NCBI GenBank assembly: GCA_022567295.1
Contig: JADFHE010000004.1
Coordinates: 31,577-71,001 of the forward strand
Reading direction: 5' to 3'
DNA: 39,425 nt
DNA from: Pseudomonadota bacterium
Lineage (GTDB): Bacteria > Pseudomonadota > Gammaproteobacteria > Steroidobacterales > Woeseiaceae
Each line of letters opens with the position of its first letter. Position 1 is the stretch's first letter. Below, in pieces: positions 18,737 through 27,573 of this stretch. Position numbers and translations under genes: made by a program. The notes below the pieces were generated by a model, which saw nothing but the letters and a program-made list of their open reading frames with translations, was not told where the DNA came from and made no database searches.

Positions 18737-20137
18737 ATGATGAGCGAAGGCATCGTAACTGTGTCGTACATCATCGCGACGATACTTTTTATTCTGGCTC
18801 TTGGCGGTCTTTCCGATCAGGAGACGGCGCGGCGCGGCAACTGGTACGGCATTATCGGCATGACGATTGCGTTATTGGCGACGATCTTCGGTGTTATTGA
18901 GCGGCATTACGAAATTCTGTTTGTGGCGTTATTGATCGGCGGCAGCGTCGGCATGCTTTTGGCGCGCCGGGTGCAAATGACACAGATGCCGGAGCTGGTC
19001 GCCATATTGCACAGCCTGGTCGGACTTGCCGCGGTCGCGGTTGGCTTTGCGAGCTTCATGGATCCGGACAAGCACTTCGTGGGCGTCGAGCTGACCATTC
19101 ACGATATCGAAACGTATCTCGGTATCCTGATTGGTGCGATGACTTTTTCAGGGTCGGTCATAGCGTTTGGCAAACTGTCCGGAAGAATTGGCGGCAAACC
19201 ACTCACGTTGCCGGGTCGACATTGGTTGAACCTCGGATTACTTATTGGTGCGATCTGGTTCGGTTATGAGTTTGTCGTGCAGTCTGCTGCCGGCGGCGGT
19301 ATGGACCCGCTCGTTATCATGACCGTAATCGCATTGTTGTTTGGCATGCACATGGTGCTGGCGATCGGTGGCGCCGATATGCCCGTCGTCGTTTCAATGC
19401 TGAATAGTTATTCAGGCTGGGCGGCGGCCGCGACGGGCTTCATGCTCGGAAATGATCTGCTGATTGTTACGGGCGCACTGGTCGGCACCAGCGGTGCGAT
19501 CCTGAGTTACATCATGTGTCGTGCGATGAACCGAAAATTCCTGGCCGTCATTGCTGGTGGCTTCGGCACCGGCGGTGGCGGAGTGGCTGCAGGCGGCGGT
19601 GTTGAAGAGCAGGGAGAAGTGATTCCTATCGACGCACACGAGACAGCTGCACTGCTCGCGGGCGCCAGGCAAGTTATGATTATTCCCGGTTACGGTATGG
19701 CCGTCGCTCAGGCGCAGCACACCGTCTACGAAATTACGAAAGTGTTACGGGCGCGGAAGATCAACGTTCGTTTTGGCATTCATCCGGTCGCGGGGCGCAT
19801 GCCGGGTCATATGAATGTGCTGCTTGCCGAGGCCAGAGTGCCCTACGACATCGTTTTTGAAATGGATGAAGTCAATGACGACTTCGAGAATGTCGATGTC
19901 TCGGTGGTTATTGGCGCCAATGACATTGTGAATCCTTCCGCGCTGACAGATCCGGATAGCCCGATCGCGGGTATGCCGGTACTCGAATGCTGGAAAGGCA
20001 ATACGACGATCGTCCTGAAGCGCAGCATGGCGACGGGCTACGCGGGCGTGCAGAACCCGCTGTTCTTCAAGGAAAACACGCGAATGTTGTTTGGTGACGC
20101 GAAAGAAACCCTCGATGAGGTGTTAAAGGTACTCTAA
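18737..20137 (+). CDS. pntB: NAD(P) transhydrogenase subunit beta
   Basis: Beta subunit of the same membrane enzyme, 466 residues. Residues 1-270 hold about eight membrane helices of the proton channel domain. A Gly-rich hinge ([12 protein letters not shown]) leads to the NADP(H)-binding domain III with [45 protein letters not shown] and [16 protein letters not shown]. The start is at ATG 18737, with GGAGG at 18722-18726; an ATG one codon later is equally possible. It forms a two-gene operon with pntA. Confidence 0.97.
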   Translation: MMSEGIVTVSYIIATILFILALGGLSDQETARRGNWYGIIGMTIALLATIFGVIERHYEILFVALLIGGSVGMLLARRVQMTQMPELVAILHSLVGLAAVAVGFASFMDPDKHFVGVELTIHDIETYLGILIGAMTFSGSVIAFGKLSGRIGGKPLTLPGRHWLNLGLLIGAIWFGYEFVVQSAAGGGMDPLVIMTVIALLFGMHMVLAIGGADMPVVVSMLNSYSGWAAAATGFMLGNDLLIVTGALVGTSGAILSYIMCRAMNRKFLAVIAGGFGTGGGGVAAGGGVEEQGEVIPIDAHETAALLAGARQVMIIPGYGMAVAQAQHTVYEITKVLRARKINVRFGIHPVAGRMPGHMNVLLAEARVPYDIVFEMDEVNDDFENVDVSVVIGANDIVNPSALTDPDSPIAGMPVLECWKGNTTIVLKRSMATGYAGVQNPLFFKENTRMLFGDAKETLDEVLKVL

Positions 20138-20175
20138 AGTTTGTCATAATCGGAGCAAGCCTTAGGGGGACGAAC

Positions 20176-20829
20176 ATGCTCGCAGGACTCGCGTCCGATA
20201 TTTCACAACAGGTTCTGAGGACTGATGTTGCCGGAATGCCGCTGGAGTGGATTGACTACCGTGACGCGGTACGTCTGTATCACTCGGAGCAGGTTGCGTA
20301 TGACTGTGGCACCCGCCTGTACACTGTCTTCGGGGGCTATTGTTCCTACGATGGTCATCGCAGCCGTATCGACGTTAACTCAATTATTGCAACCCACGGC
20401 ACCAGTCGCAGCCGGTCTCGAAACCGTGACCAGTACGTGCCACCATTAAATAATCGTACGCTGTTCAAGCGCGATGCCAATTTGTGCCTCTATTGTGGCA
20501 AGCGCTACATGACCCGTGACCTGACCCGTGACCACGTTACACCCGTGTCACTCGGCGGAACCGATAAATGGAATAACGTGGCGACGGCGTGCCGGCGTTG
20601 CAATAATTACAAGGGTGGGCGGACGCCGGAACAAGCGGCAATGGAACTGATCGCGGTGCCGTTCACACCAAATTACGCCGAGTACATTTATCTCAAAGGG
20701 CGGCGCGTCCTTGTCGATCAGATGCAGTATCTGCTTGCACATATTCCGCGTTCCAGTCCGCTGCATGCACGGCTCCGCGGTCATCTCACGAACGGAGATG
20801 AGATTGTTGAGGTGCATTTTCATGATTGA
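20176..20829 (+). CDS. HNH endonuclease family protein
   Basis: Protein of 217 residues with a C-terminal HNH nuclease module at about residues 95-155: a CLYCGKRY zinc-type pair, RDHVTPVSLGG containing the catalytic-type DH, the W..N stretch with WNNVATACRRCNNYKGGR. HNH modules cut or nick DNA with a beta-beta-alpha metal fold. The N-terminal half (PLEWIDYRDAVRLYHSEQVAYDCG) is typical of chromosomal, non-mobile HNH proteins common in gammaproteobacteria, whose function is unknown. A GGGGGA site lies nine bases before the ATG. No restriction-modification or toxin partner is nearby. Confidence 0.85.
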   Translation: MLAGLASDISQQVLRTDVAGMPLEWIDYRDAVRLYHSEQVAYDCGTRLYTVFGGYCSYDGHRSRIDVNSIIATHGTSRSRSRNRDQYVPPLNNRTLFKRDANLCLYCGKRYMTRDLTRDHVTPVSLGGTDKWNNVATACRRCNNYKGGRTPEQAAMELIAVPFTPNYAEYIYLKGRRVLVDQMQYLLAHIPRSSPLHARLRGHLTNGDEIVEVHFHD

Positions 20830-20830
20830 A

Positions 20831-20858
20831 AGGAATCGGGCGCATGGCGCCCTCCTAC
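20831..20858 (-). repeat. REP-like GTAG palindrome
   Basis: On the minus strand it reads GTAGGAGGGCGC-CAT-GCGCCC followed by GATTCC. This is a six-base perfect stem with a three-base loop plus the 5' GTAG tetranucleotide that marks RAYT-associated REP elements. An outer AGGA/TCCT pairing (20831-20834 with 20853-20856) extends the stem. Only this copy was noticed in the window, so membership in a dispersed family is inferred from its form. Confidence 0.5.
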
Positions 20859-20859
20859 A

Positions 20860-21750
20860 GTGCAATATCTGATTGACGCCAGTGTGTACGTCTTTCGGGC
20901 GTACTACTCGATGCCCGACGACATGGTCGATGACCAGGGCAATCCCGTAAATGCGTTGTATGGGTTCTGTCGTTTTATCGGTGATTTCATGGAAAAGGTC
21001 ACACCCGAGTACGTGGCCGTGCTGTTCGACGAGAGCTCGACGGAGTCGTTTCGCACTCAGATTTACCCCGCATACAAAGCCAACCGGGAACCGGCGCCGC
21101 CCGAGCTAAAACGCCAGTTCGGGCAGTGCCGGCGTTATGTCCGCGCGCTTGGCTTAATGGAACACAGTAGCCCGATGTACGAAGCAGATGATCTGATCGG
21201 AACGTTGGTGGAACATGGGCACAGGAATGGACGGCCTTCCACGATTGTTACCCGGGACAAGGACCTGACTCAGTTACTGACCGAGGAAGACGTGTTTTGG
21301 GACTTCGCGGGCAAGGGCAAGCTTCGCTACGATCAGATTCCGGATTCGTTTGGCGTCTGGCCAGAGCAGATAGCGGACTTTCTGGCGCTGGCGGGCGATG
21401 CCGTAGATAACATCAAGGGGGTGCCTGGTGTCGGTAAGAAGACGGCGACGGTATTGCTGCAACATTTCGATAGTCTCGATGACATTTACGCCAACCTCGA
21501 TAAAGTACATGAGGTGAACGTGCGCGGCGCAAAGACACTCGGCGCAAAACTCGGCGCGCATAAGGAGGATGCTTACCTTGCACGTCGCCTGACCGGTATC
21601 GCCTGCGATGCGCCAATCGAAAACGCGGAAGAGTTGATGCAGCCGGCGGCACCGAAACTTGAGGAAATCAACGCATTATTCGACGAGGCAGGAATTGGCA
21701 TGGCACTGCGCCGGCAGGCGGAGCGCGTCTCGGACATCTACTGCCACTAG
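20860..21750 (+). CDS. 5'-3' exonuclease (T5 FEN / PolI N-domain family)
   Basis: Flap-endonuclease-type nuclease of 296 residues, like the 5' nuclease domain of DNA polymerase I but free-standing. The PIN-like N-terminal part has LIDASVYVFRAYYS, AVLFDESSTESFR and YKANREP; the metal-site acidic residues appear in YEADDLIGTLV and VTRDKDLTQLL. The helix-hairpin-helix region GDAVDNIKGVPGVGKKTA binds DNA. The only in-frame start compatible with the conserved N-terminus is GTG 20860: an in-frame TGA lies upstream and no ATG occurs between. That GTG abuts a REP-like hairpin, and its nearest purine-rich site lies upstream of the hairpin. Confidence 0.92.
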   Translation: MQYLIDASVYVFRAYYSMPDDMVDDQGNPVNALYGFCRFIGDFMEKVTPEYVAVLFDESSTESFRTQIYPAYKANREPAPPELKRQFGQCRRYVRALGLMEHSSPMYEADDLIGTLVEHGHRNGRPSTIVTRDKDLTQLLTEEDVFWDFAGKGKLRYDQIPDSFGVWPEQIADFLALAGDAVDNIKGVPGVGKKTATVLLQHFDSLDDIYANLDKVHEVNVRGAKTLGAKLGAHKEDAYLARRLTGIACDAPIENAEELMQPAAPKLEEINALFDEAGIGMALRRQAERVSDIYCH

Positions 21751-21767
21751 GACTTAACGGACCAGAC

Positions 21768-22637
21768 ATGCCCGACTGGTCGTCAATCATCCGCCATCTT
21801 GAATCCGACGGAGTTGCCGTAGCGGGCGACAGCCGTGCTGCGCCGGTCAGTGGTGGAGATATCAGTTCCGCGTGGCGGCTCGCGACTGAAAATGGTGATT
21901 TATTCATTAAGACCGGACCGTCGTCGGCTGCGGACATGTTTGCAGCAGAAGCAAAGGGTCTTGCGGAGATATCGACGACCGGTACGATTCGCGTGCCTGA
22001 GGTGATTGCGGTTGGCGAGTGCGACAGCGGTGTCTTCCTTGCGCTTGAATGGATACAGTTTGAAAATCCGACGGCGATGGTTGAGACGCGCCTTGGAGAA
22101 CAACTCGCACAGCTGCATCATGTGACCAAAAATCGGTTCGGCTGGTGTCGCGACAACACCATTGGGCTGACTCCACAGCACAATACCTGGGTCGATGAGT
22201 GGATTGATTTCTACCGCGAACATCGGCTGGCGTTTCAGTTGCAGCTTGCTGCGGAAAATGGATTCACTGGCGAACTACAGCGTCGAGGCGCTCAGCTTCT
22301 GAAGCGATTGCCTATTTATTTCGACGGCGTCGAACCCGTGGCCTCTTTGCTGCACGGAGATCTCTGGAGTGGAAACTGGGGCTGTAGCGAGCAGCAACCG
22401 GTGATATTCGATCCGGCTGTTTACTTTGGAGACCGAGAGACCGACCTGGCGATGACGCGACTGTTCGGTGGATTTGGTCCGGAGTTCTACGATGCTTATG
22501 AGTCAAGCTGGCCGTTGCAGGATGGCCATCGCGAACGGCAAAGTCTGTATCAGTTGTATCATGTGCTGAATCATCTGAACCTGTTCGGCAGCGCTTATTT
22601 GGAGCGGGCGACGACACTGATCGATACGTTACTTTAG
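21768..22637 (+). CDS. Fructosamine kinase family protein
   Basis: Aminoglycoside-phosphotransferase-fold protein of 289 residues. Family members phosphorylate ketosamines (fructosamine or ribulosamine) on glycated amines and promote deglycation; the substrate of this one is not known. The ATP-binding lobe includes PVSGGDISSAWRL and the Lys in LFIKTG; the catalytic loop is HGDLWSGNWG with its Asp, and the metal-site Asp is in VIFDPAVYFGDRETDLAM. It begins 17 bases after the exonuclease stop, probably in the same transcript, followed closely by an SDR gene. Confidence 0.93.
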   Translation: MPDWSSIIRHLESDGVAVAGDSRAAPVSGGDISSAWRLATENGDLFIKTGPSSAADMFAAEAKGLAEISTTGTIRVPEVIAVGECDSGVFLALEWIQFENPTAMVETRLGEQLAQLHHVTKNRFGWCRDNTIGLTPQHNTWVDEWIDFYREHRLAFQLQLAAENGFTGELQRRGAQLLKRLPIYFDGVEPVASLLHGDLWSGNWGCSEQQPVIFDPAVYFGDRETDLAMTRLFGGFGPEFYDAYESSWPLQDGHRERQSLYQLYHVLNHLNLFGSAYLERATTLIDTLL

Positions 22638-22661
22638 GAGACGGCGATCGCCGGCAGCAAC

Positions 22662-23444
22662 ATGAATGAATCCAGAGCGCTCATTACCGGAGCCTCGGCT
22701 GGTCTGGGGGCCGAGTTTGCCCGGCAATTGGCGAGTAGCGGCAAGGATCTGATTCTCATTGCTCGCCGCACAGCTCCGATGGAGACTCTGGCGCGAGAAC
22801 TTGCCGATAAGCACGGCGTCGCCGTTGATGTTATTCAGGCGGACCTCTCCGATACAGCGGCGACGGCAAGGTTGTTCGATGAGGTGAACAGGCGGGGTCT
22901 GGCGGTAGACACATTGATCAACAATGCAGGCTCGTTCGGTCCAGATCTCTTGCAGGATCGCGATTGGTCGGCGCAGCAGAAATACATGGAATTGATGATG
23001 ATCTCGGTTGCCGGAATGTGTCATCACTTCATTCCATCCATGCAGGAAAGAGGCTTTGGTCGCGTGCTCAACGTTGCGTCGGTTGCTGGCCAGGTGTCAC
23101 TTTCCGGTGACACCAGCTACGGTCCGGCCAAGGCCTATCTGATTGCTTTGTCGAAAGGTCTTGCTGCGACGGTTCGTGGCCAGGGCATCCACGTGCTCGC
23201 ATTGTGCCCGGGTTTTACTCATACGGAATTTCACGGGTCGGATGAGCTGACTCGCATGAAGAAGAGCTCACCTGCGTTTTTCTGGTATGACGCCGATGTT
23301 GTGGTCCGGGAGGGGCTGGCAGCGCTGGAAAAGGGAAAAACGGTTTACGTATCCGGTCGTTTGTACCGCTATCTGATACCCGTGCTGCGGACGCAGGTCG
23401 GGCAATGGATAGCCGGGAAAATGGGCGTGGAGCGAGACGACTAG
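22662..23444 (+). CDS. SDR family oxidoreductase
   Basis: Short-chain dehydrogenase of 260 residues. The cofactor site is TGASAGLG (residues 9-16), followed by NNAG and a catalytic Ser in NVASVAGQVSLSG and a YGPAK active-site pair. The Arg of LIARR after strand two suggests NADP(H) preference. The C-terminal half contains HTEFHGSDEL. The substrate cannot be predicted. Its stop codon shares four bases (CTAG, 23441-23444) with the stop of the convergent VOC gene. Confidence 0.92.
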   Translation: MNESRALITGASAGLGAEFARQLASSGKDLILIARRTAPMETLARELADKHGVAVDVIQADLSDTAATARLFDEVNRRGLAVDTLINNAGSFGPDLLQDRDWSAQQKYMELMMISVAGMCHHFIPSMQERGFGRVLNVASVAGQVSLSGDTSYGPAKAYLIALSKGLAATVRGQGIHVLALCPGFTHTEFHGSDELTRMKKSSPAFFWYDADVVVREGLAALEKGKTVYVSGRLYRYLIPVLRTQVGQWIAGKMGVERDD

Positions 23445-24208
23445 CCGGAAAAATCACTTGCGTCGCCCGATTCATCGACCTCATACTTTTCGCCAAGAAA
23501 GTCTTTGTCGAAGGCGTAAAGCGTCGTTCCTTCGGGCGCCGTTATGGCCACAAATGCGCCTTCAAAACCGGGAAATTTCTCGAACGTCATGCCGTTCTGT
23601 TCCAGGAGGCCCATCAGGCCGTGTCGGTCGGGACATTTGAAACACAGTGAGGGCGTCTTGACAGCGATGCTTTCCGAAAGACCGAGCGGTGCGTCGCCGG
23701 CGTCAAAGCGCATATGTGTTGTCGGCTCCTCACGCATTTCCAGCAGTGTCGGGGCAATCGGTGCCCAGAACTGTGCAGAGCGGAGTGCGTCGCGCACGGG
23801 CAGCGTTAATTCAAACCAACTGCCGCACTCAGAATCATTTTCCGCGTCCTCATTGCGATAAAAGGTACGCGCTTCGAGCATGGTGACCATGTGACCATCA
23901 CGATCCGGGAAACCGAGTTCGTTGAAAACGTCTTCGTCCAGGTGCATGAAACTGAAGTCGAATCCATGATCGGCCATCGAACGAGCGTGTTTGGCGATAT
24001 CCTGTTGCACGAAGGTAATGGCCGGAGCATCGAAGTCCCGATCGTGGAGCCCGATATTGAGTTCACCGTCACTGATGACCGCATACCTGTGGGACCAGAC
24101 GTCGCCGATCTCAAGCTCAGCAAACCCGAGCGTTTTATAAAAGTGCAGTGATTCCAGTATGTCGGGCGTTCGAACCGAAAACTCCAAAAAGCGGCCAATA
24201 CTGCTCAC
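23441..24208 (-). CDS. VOC (glyoxalase/bleomycin-resistance fold) protein, two modules
   Basis: Protein of 255 residues with two vicinal-oxygen-chelate half-domains: the N-terminal one (about 1-120: FLEFSVRTPDILESLHFYKTL, later FPDRDGHMVTMLEARTF) and the C-terminal one (about 135-250: WFELTLPVRDALRSAQFWA, ending APEGTTLYAFDKDF). Such proteins often bind a divalent metal and act as dioxygenases, glyoxalases or binding proteins; the reaction here is unknown. The GTG at 24208 is chosen because it overlaps the hemH stop (GTGA) and starts exactly at the family N-terminus. The frame is open further upstream but overlaps hemH with Arg/Cys-rich, non-coding-like sequence. Confidence 0.82.
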   Translation of the reverse strand: MSSIGRFLEFSVRTPDILESLHFYKTLGFAELEIGDVWSHRYAVISDGELNIGLHDRDFDAPAITFVQQDIAKHARSMADHGFDFSFMHLDEDVFNELGFPDRDGHMVTMLEARTFYRNEDAENDSECGSWFELTLPVRDALRSAQFWAPIAPTLLEMREEPTTHMRFDAGDAPLGLSESIAVKTPSLCFKCPDRHGLMGLLEQNGMTFEKFPGFEGAFVAITAPEGTTLYAFDKDFLGEKYEVDESGDASDFSG

Positions 24209-25296
24209 GACGCAGCACCTATTGCATCTGCCCGGTCGCGAGTCGCTCGGTGGGCTGCATCGTTTGCGCCGCTGGTCCAGCCCGCGATATGACCTTCGAC
24301 AAGCTCGGCAAGGAATTGAACATGATCCGCGCGCGCGTTGAGCGCGGGAACATATCGCAACGATTCGCCGCCTGCTGCGCTGAAGAATTCGGCGTTCTGC
24401 AGCTCGATTTCTTCCAGCGTTTCGAGACAATCCGCCGCGAAACCGGGACACACGACATCAAGACGCGACAGGCCCTGCTTGGCGAGTGCTTTAATAGTCT
24501 CTTCGGTATAGGGGCTTAGCCATTCGCCGCGCCCTACCCGCGACTGATACGAGATTAGCCATTCGTCATTGCTCAAATCCAGCTCATCCGCCAGTAGTCT
24601 TGCCGTCTGCTCGCAATGGGATTGATAGGGGTCACCGTTTCGAACAGTCCGTGTCGGTATACCGTGAAAAGACATCAGGAGTTTTTCACTGCGCCCATTC
24701 TGCTCCCGGAACTCGCGAACACTGGCTGCCAAAGCACTGATGTAGCCCCGTGCATCGTGATAACTATTAATGAAGCGAAATTCCGGCACCCAGCGGAGCC
24801 GGCCCAATTTTTGTGCAATGGCATCGAATACGGCGGCTGTCGTCGTGCCGGAATACTGCGGAAACAACGGTAGCGTGATAATTCGGCAAGCGCCTCCGGC
24901 CAACAGTTTGTCGATCGCGCTCGCGATGGAGGGCTCGCCGTAGGTCATAGCCAATTCGACATGGACCGCGCCGTTCGGCTGCGATACCAGGCGGTCACGC
25001 AGCCTGTTTGCGATAGCCTGGGAATGAATCAGCAACGGCGATCCCTGATCGGTCCAGATTTTTCTGTAGGCAGCCGCGGAGCGCGGTGGGCGAAATTGCA
25101 GGATGACAACATTGAGAACGATCCACCACAGCAAACGCGGATACTCGACGACGCGCGGATCTGAAAGGAACTGTTTGAGGAAACGACGCACAGCGGTCGT
25201 AGTTGGTGCGTCCGGTGTGCCGAGATTGACGATGAGTATCCCCGTGGACTTGGGGAGCCCGTGTTCACATCGCGGCGTTGATTGGTACGTCGGCAT
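24205..25296 (-). CDS. hemH: Ferrochelatase
   Basis: Inserts Fe2+ into protoporphyrin IX, the last step of protoheme synthesis. 363 residues from the ATG at 25296; an in-frame start 14 codons upstream is possible. Signatures: GILIVNLGTPDAPTT near the N-terminus, LPLFPQYSGTTTAAV, the active-site LLMSFHGIPTR with the conserved His, YQSRVGRGEWLSPYTEE, and CPGFAADCLETLEEIE with the conserved Glu residues. It overlaps the downstream VOC gene by GTGA. It diverges from the unknown 141-residue gene at 25411. Confidence 0.96.
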   Translation of the reverse strand: MPTYQSTPRCEHGLPKSTGILIVNLGTPDAPTTTAVRRFLKQFLSDPRVVEYPRLLWWIVLNVVILQFRPPRSAAAYRKIWTDQGSPLLIHSQAIANRLRDRLVSQPNGAVHVELAMTYGEPSIASAIDKLLAGGACRIITLPLFPQYSGTTTAAVFDAIAQKLGRLRWVPEFRFINSYHDARGYISALAASVREFREQNGRSEKLLMSFHGIPTRTVRNGDPYQSHCEQTARLLADELDLSNDEWLISYQSRVGRGEWLSPYTEETIKALAKQGLSRLDVVCPGFAADCLETLEEIELQNAEFFSAAGGESLRYVPALNARADHVQFLAELVEGHIAGWTSGANDAAHRATRDRADAIGAAS

Positions 25297-25366
25297 AGTC
25301 TCGGCGGCCGTTGTGGTACGCGTATTACAGTACTGCAAAGGATCGCCGCGCGCCAGTCAATACGTC

Positions 25367-25372
25367 TATAAT
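25367..25372 (+). promoter_or_regulatory. Possible -10 hexamer for the 25411 gene
   Basis: A perfect TATAAT lies 38 bases before the ATG at 25411 in the divergent hemH intergenic region. No good -35 hexamer is found 16-18 bases upstream (the sequence there is GC-rich), so the call is weak. Confidence 0.25.
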
Positions 25373-25410
25373 CGCTTGTCTTGATTGACATTTGTCGAAG
25401 CGAAGAGCCA

Positions 25411-25836
25411 ATGAAAATGCCGCCCCAGAAAGAAAATTTCAAGCAGCATCGCTGGACCCTGTTACGAGACCTGGGTGTGTTGCAGGTCAAGCTGCTTGTT
25501 GACGGGCTGCGTGACATCATCCTCGTGCCCGCATCGCTCATCGCGGGCGTTGTCAGTCTTGTATCAGGCGATGGCGCGAGGCCCGGATCGCAGTTTTATC
25601 ATCTGCTGGTGTGGGGTAAGCAATCGGAACTCTGGATCGACCTGTTTGGTGCGGTCAGGAATTCACCGGAGAAACTCGAGCAGCCACCCGCATTCGGCGA
25701 TCAGGGCATCGACGAAATTGTTGGGCGCATTGAATCGTTCGTCGTAGACGAGTACAGGCGCGGCGGTGTCACCGCACAGGCAAAAGAACGACTCGACAAA
25801 ATTCTGGATGCGGTGCAACGTAAACGTCGCAAATAA
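25411..25836 (+). CDS. Hypothetical protein with one hydrophobic helix
   Basis: Protein of 141 residues that I do not recognise. The basic N-terminus (KMPPQKENFKQHRW) is followed by an amphipathic then hydrophobic segment (about residues 19-55, LVDGLRDIILVPASLIAGVVSL). A conserved-looking FYHLLVWGKQSELWIDLFGA comes next, and a charged helical C-terminus ends in KRRK. It may be a peripheral or monotopic inner-membrane protein. It diverges from hemH and ends six bases from the convergent symporter gene. Coding status is supported by codon pattern, clear start and stop, and tight fit between neighbours. Confidence 0.75.
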   Translation: MKMPPQKENFKQHRWTLLRDLGVLQVKLLVDGLRDIILVPASLIAGVVSLVSGDGARPGSQFYHLLVWGKQSELWIDLFGAVRNSPEKLEQPPAFGDQGIDEIVGRIESFVVDEYRRGGVTAQAKERLDKILDAVQRKRRK

Positions 25837-25842
25837 CGCGGC

Positions 25843-27549
25843 CTATTTCCGTACGTCGCGACCGGACAGCAAGTCATCGAGACTGGGTGGTGGGTGATCC
25901 GGCCCCATGCGCCCCGACTTCAGGCGACTCACGTAATCTTTGTACGATTTCATCGCCTGATAACCGAAGAACCACATGATCGGAATGTTCGCGAACAGCA
26001 TGACGGCAGTTCCAACGCCGGTCATGTTGTCGAGGTCTGCGTCTGTCTTTATGAATCCGAGCGTTGCGATTATGATCAGCAGGCAATAGACGATCTTGTA
26101 TCCGAGCACCGATTTTTCGCCGGCCAGATATACCATGCCCTGCTCACCGTAGTAACTCCACGAAATCATCGTTGAGACCGCGAACAACCAGGCGGCAATT
26201 GAGACGAGCCATTTGCCCAGCCCGGGCGAAACACTGTCGAACGCTTTCGCTGTTAGTGTCGCGCCAACGTAGGTGTGGTACATACCGTCACCAACGGCCC
26301 TCGGTTGCGCCGGGCTTGCGAGCGGTACCCAGTTGACGACATAGCCGCTGTCAGCCGCGGCGAGAACGCCTTCGACGCGATGCAGCGAGTGCCCTGTTGT
26401 TTCGTTTGCGTGAGCTTCGACAACCAACATGACGCGGTCATCGTCGAGCCAGTCATCACCCGGAGCAACGGTTTGTGAGAATTGCCACCCCGCGTCCGTC
26501 TGCGCTGCGACAGGCAGGGCGTCTAACGGAACGTCGGGCGCTCGATTCCAGACGCCCGTTGAAAGAATGATAAGGGCCGTAAAAGTACACACGATGATTG
26601 TGTCGATGAACGGTTCCAGCCCGGCGACGATACCTTCTCGGGCTGGCTCATCGGTCTTGGCCGCGGAATGAGCGATGGGTGACGAGCCCTGACCGGCCTC
26701 GTTTGAAAATGCCGCCCGTTTGAGTCCAAACAGAAATGCCGATGCTGCGGAGCCGCCAATAAAGGCGCCCGTGGCCTCGGTTGGTGCAAACGCCGACTTG
26801 ACGATCAGCGCAAAGATTCCTGGAATTTCCCCGATGTTCACGGCCAGGACATAAAAGCCTGCGCCGAGATAAAGAATGACCATGAAAGGAACCAGCGTTG
26901 CGGCGACCTTGCCGATACGTTTGATGCCGCCGATGATGACAGTGCCGACAATAACGGCGAGCACGATGCCGGTAATCCAGCTCGGTATCGAGAAGTATTC
27001 CTGAGTCAGCTCACCGACGTTCCACGCCTGGAACATGTTGCCGCCCGTGGCCGTCGATACCAGCAAGGTCACGCAGAAGATGACGCCGATCGTTCGTCCA
27101 AGCCTGCCAAGGCCCTTGCGTTCCAGCGCCTTGTGCGCGACCCACATCGGGCCGCCGTGTGGATTGTCGGGATCATCGGTATTTCGATACAGCATCGACA
27201 GCGTAACTTCGGTGAGTTTGATGGCCATGCCGAGCAGCCCTATCACCCACATCCAGAACACGGCTCCGGGGCCACCCAATGAGATCGCCAGGGCGACACC
27301 GCCGATATTGCCCAGTCCAACCGTCGCCGACAGGGCAGCCGACAACGCCTGGAAGTGATTAATGGCACCCGGGTCATTCGGGTCGTCGTAAACGCCGCGA
27401 AGAACTCTTGGTCCGTGCGTCAATGCCCGGTATTGGCAGAAGCCGCTCCAGACAGTAAAAAGGATGCCGGTGCCGACGATCGCATAGAGCACGTACTCGT
27501 GCCAGAGTATGCCGTTGAGCGCGGCAAGAAAAGCGCTGAATTCAGCCAT
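25843..27549 (-). CDS. AGCS-family sodium:alanine/glycine symporter
   Basis: Inner-membrane Na+-coupled amino-acid carrier, 568 residues with about ten or eleven membrane helices. Family signatures include FQALSAALSATVGLGNIGGVA, NPHGGPMWV, GLKRAAFSNEAGQGSSPIAHS and FAVSTMISWSYYGEQ. It is longer than the usual 450-500 residues because of a hydrophilic, Asp-rich insertion of about 90 residues (about 336-426) just after TGVWN, between two membrane helices. A GGGGGAA ribosome site precedes the ATG. Alanine or glycine is the usual substrate in the family; specificity here is not determinable. Confidence 0.93.
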   Translation of the reverse strand: MAEFSAFLAALNGILWHEYVLYAIVGTGILFTVWSGFCQYRALTHGPRVLRGVYDDPNDPGAINHFQALSAALSATVGLGNIGGVALAISLGGPGAVFWMWVIGLLGMAIKLTEVTLSMLYRNTDDPDNPHGGPMWVAHKALERKGLGRLGRTIGVIFCVTLLVSTATGGNMFQAWNVGELTQEYFSIPSWITGIVLAVIVGTVIIGGIKRIGKVAATLVPFMVILYLGAGFYVLAVNIGEIPGIFALIVKSAFAPTEATGAFIGGSAASAFLFGLKRAAFSNEAGQGSSPIAHSAAKTDEPAREGIVAGLEPFIDTIIVCTFTALIILSTGVWNRAPDVPLDALPVAAQTDAGWQFSQTVAPGDDWLDDDRVMLVVEAHANETTGHSLHRVEGVLAAADSGYVVNWVPLASPAQPRAVGDGMYHTYVGATLTAKAFDSVSPGLGKWLVSIAAWLFAVSTMISWSYYGEQGMVYLAGEKSVLGYKIVYCLLIIIATLGFIKTDADLDNMTGVGTAVMLFANIPIMWFFGYQAMKSYKDYVSRLKSGRMGPDHPPPSLDDLLSGRDVRK

Positions 27550-27573
27550 TAATTCCCCCGGATCGTTTTGAGT

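Noticed and set aside
24209-24451. N-terminal extension of the VOC gene
   Set aside because: Overlaps hemH and is Arg/Cys rich; the GTG at the hemH stop gives a proper VOC start.
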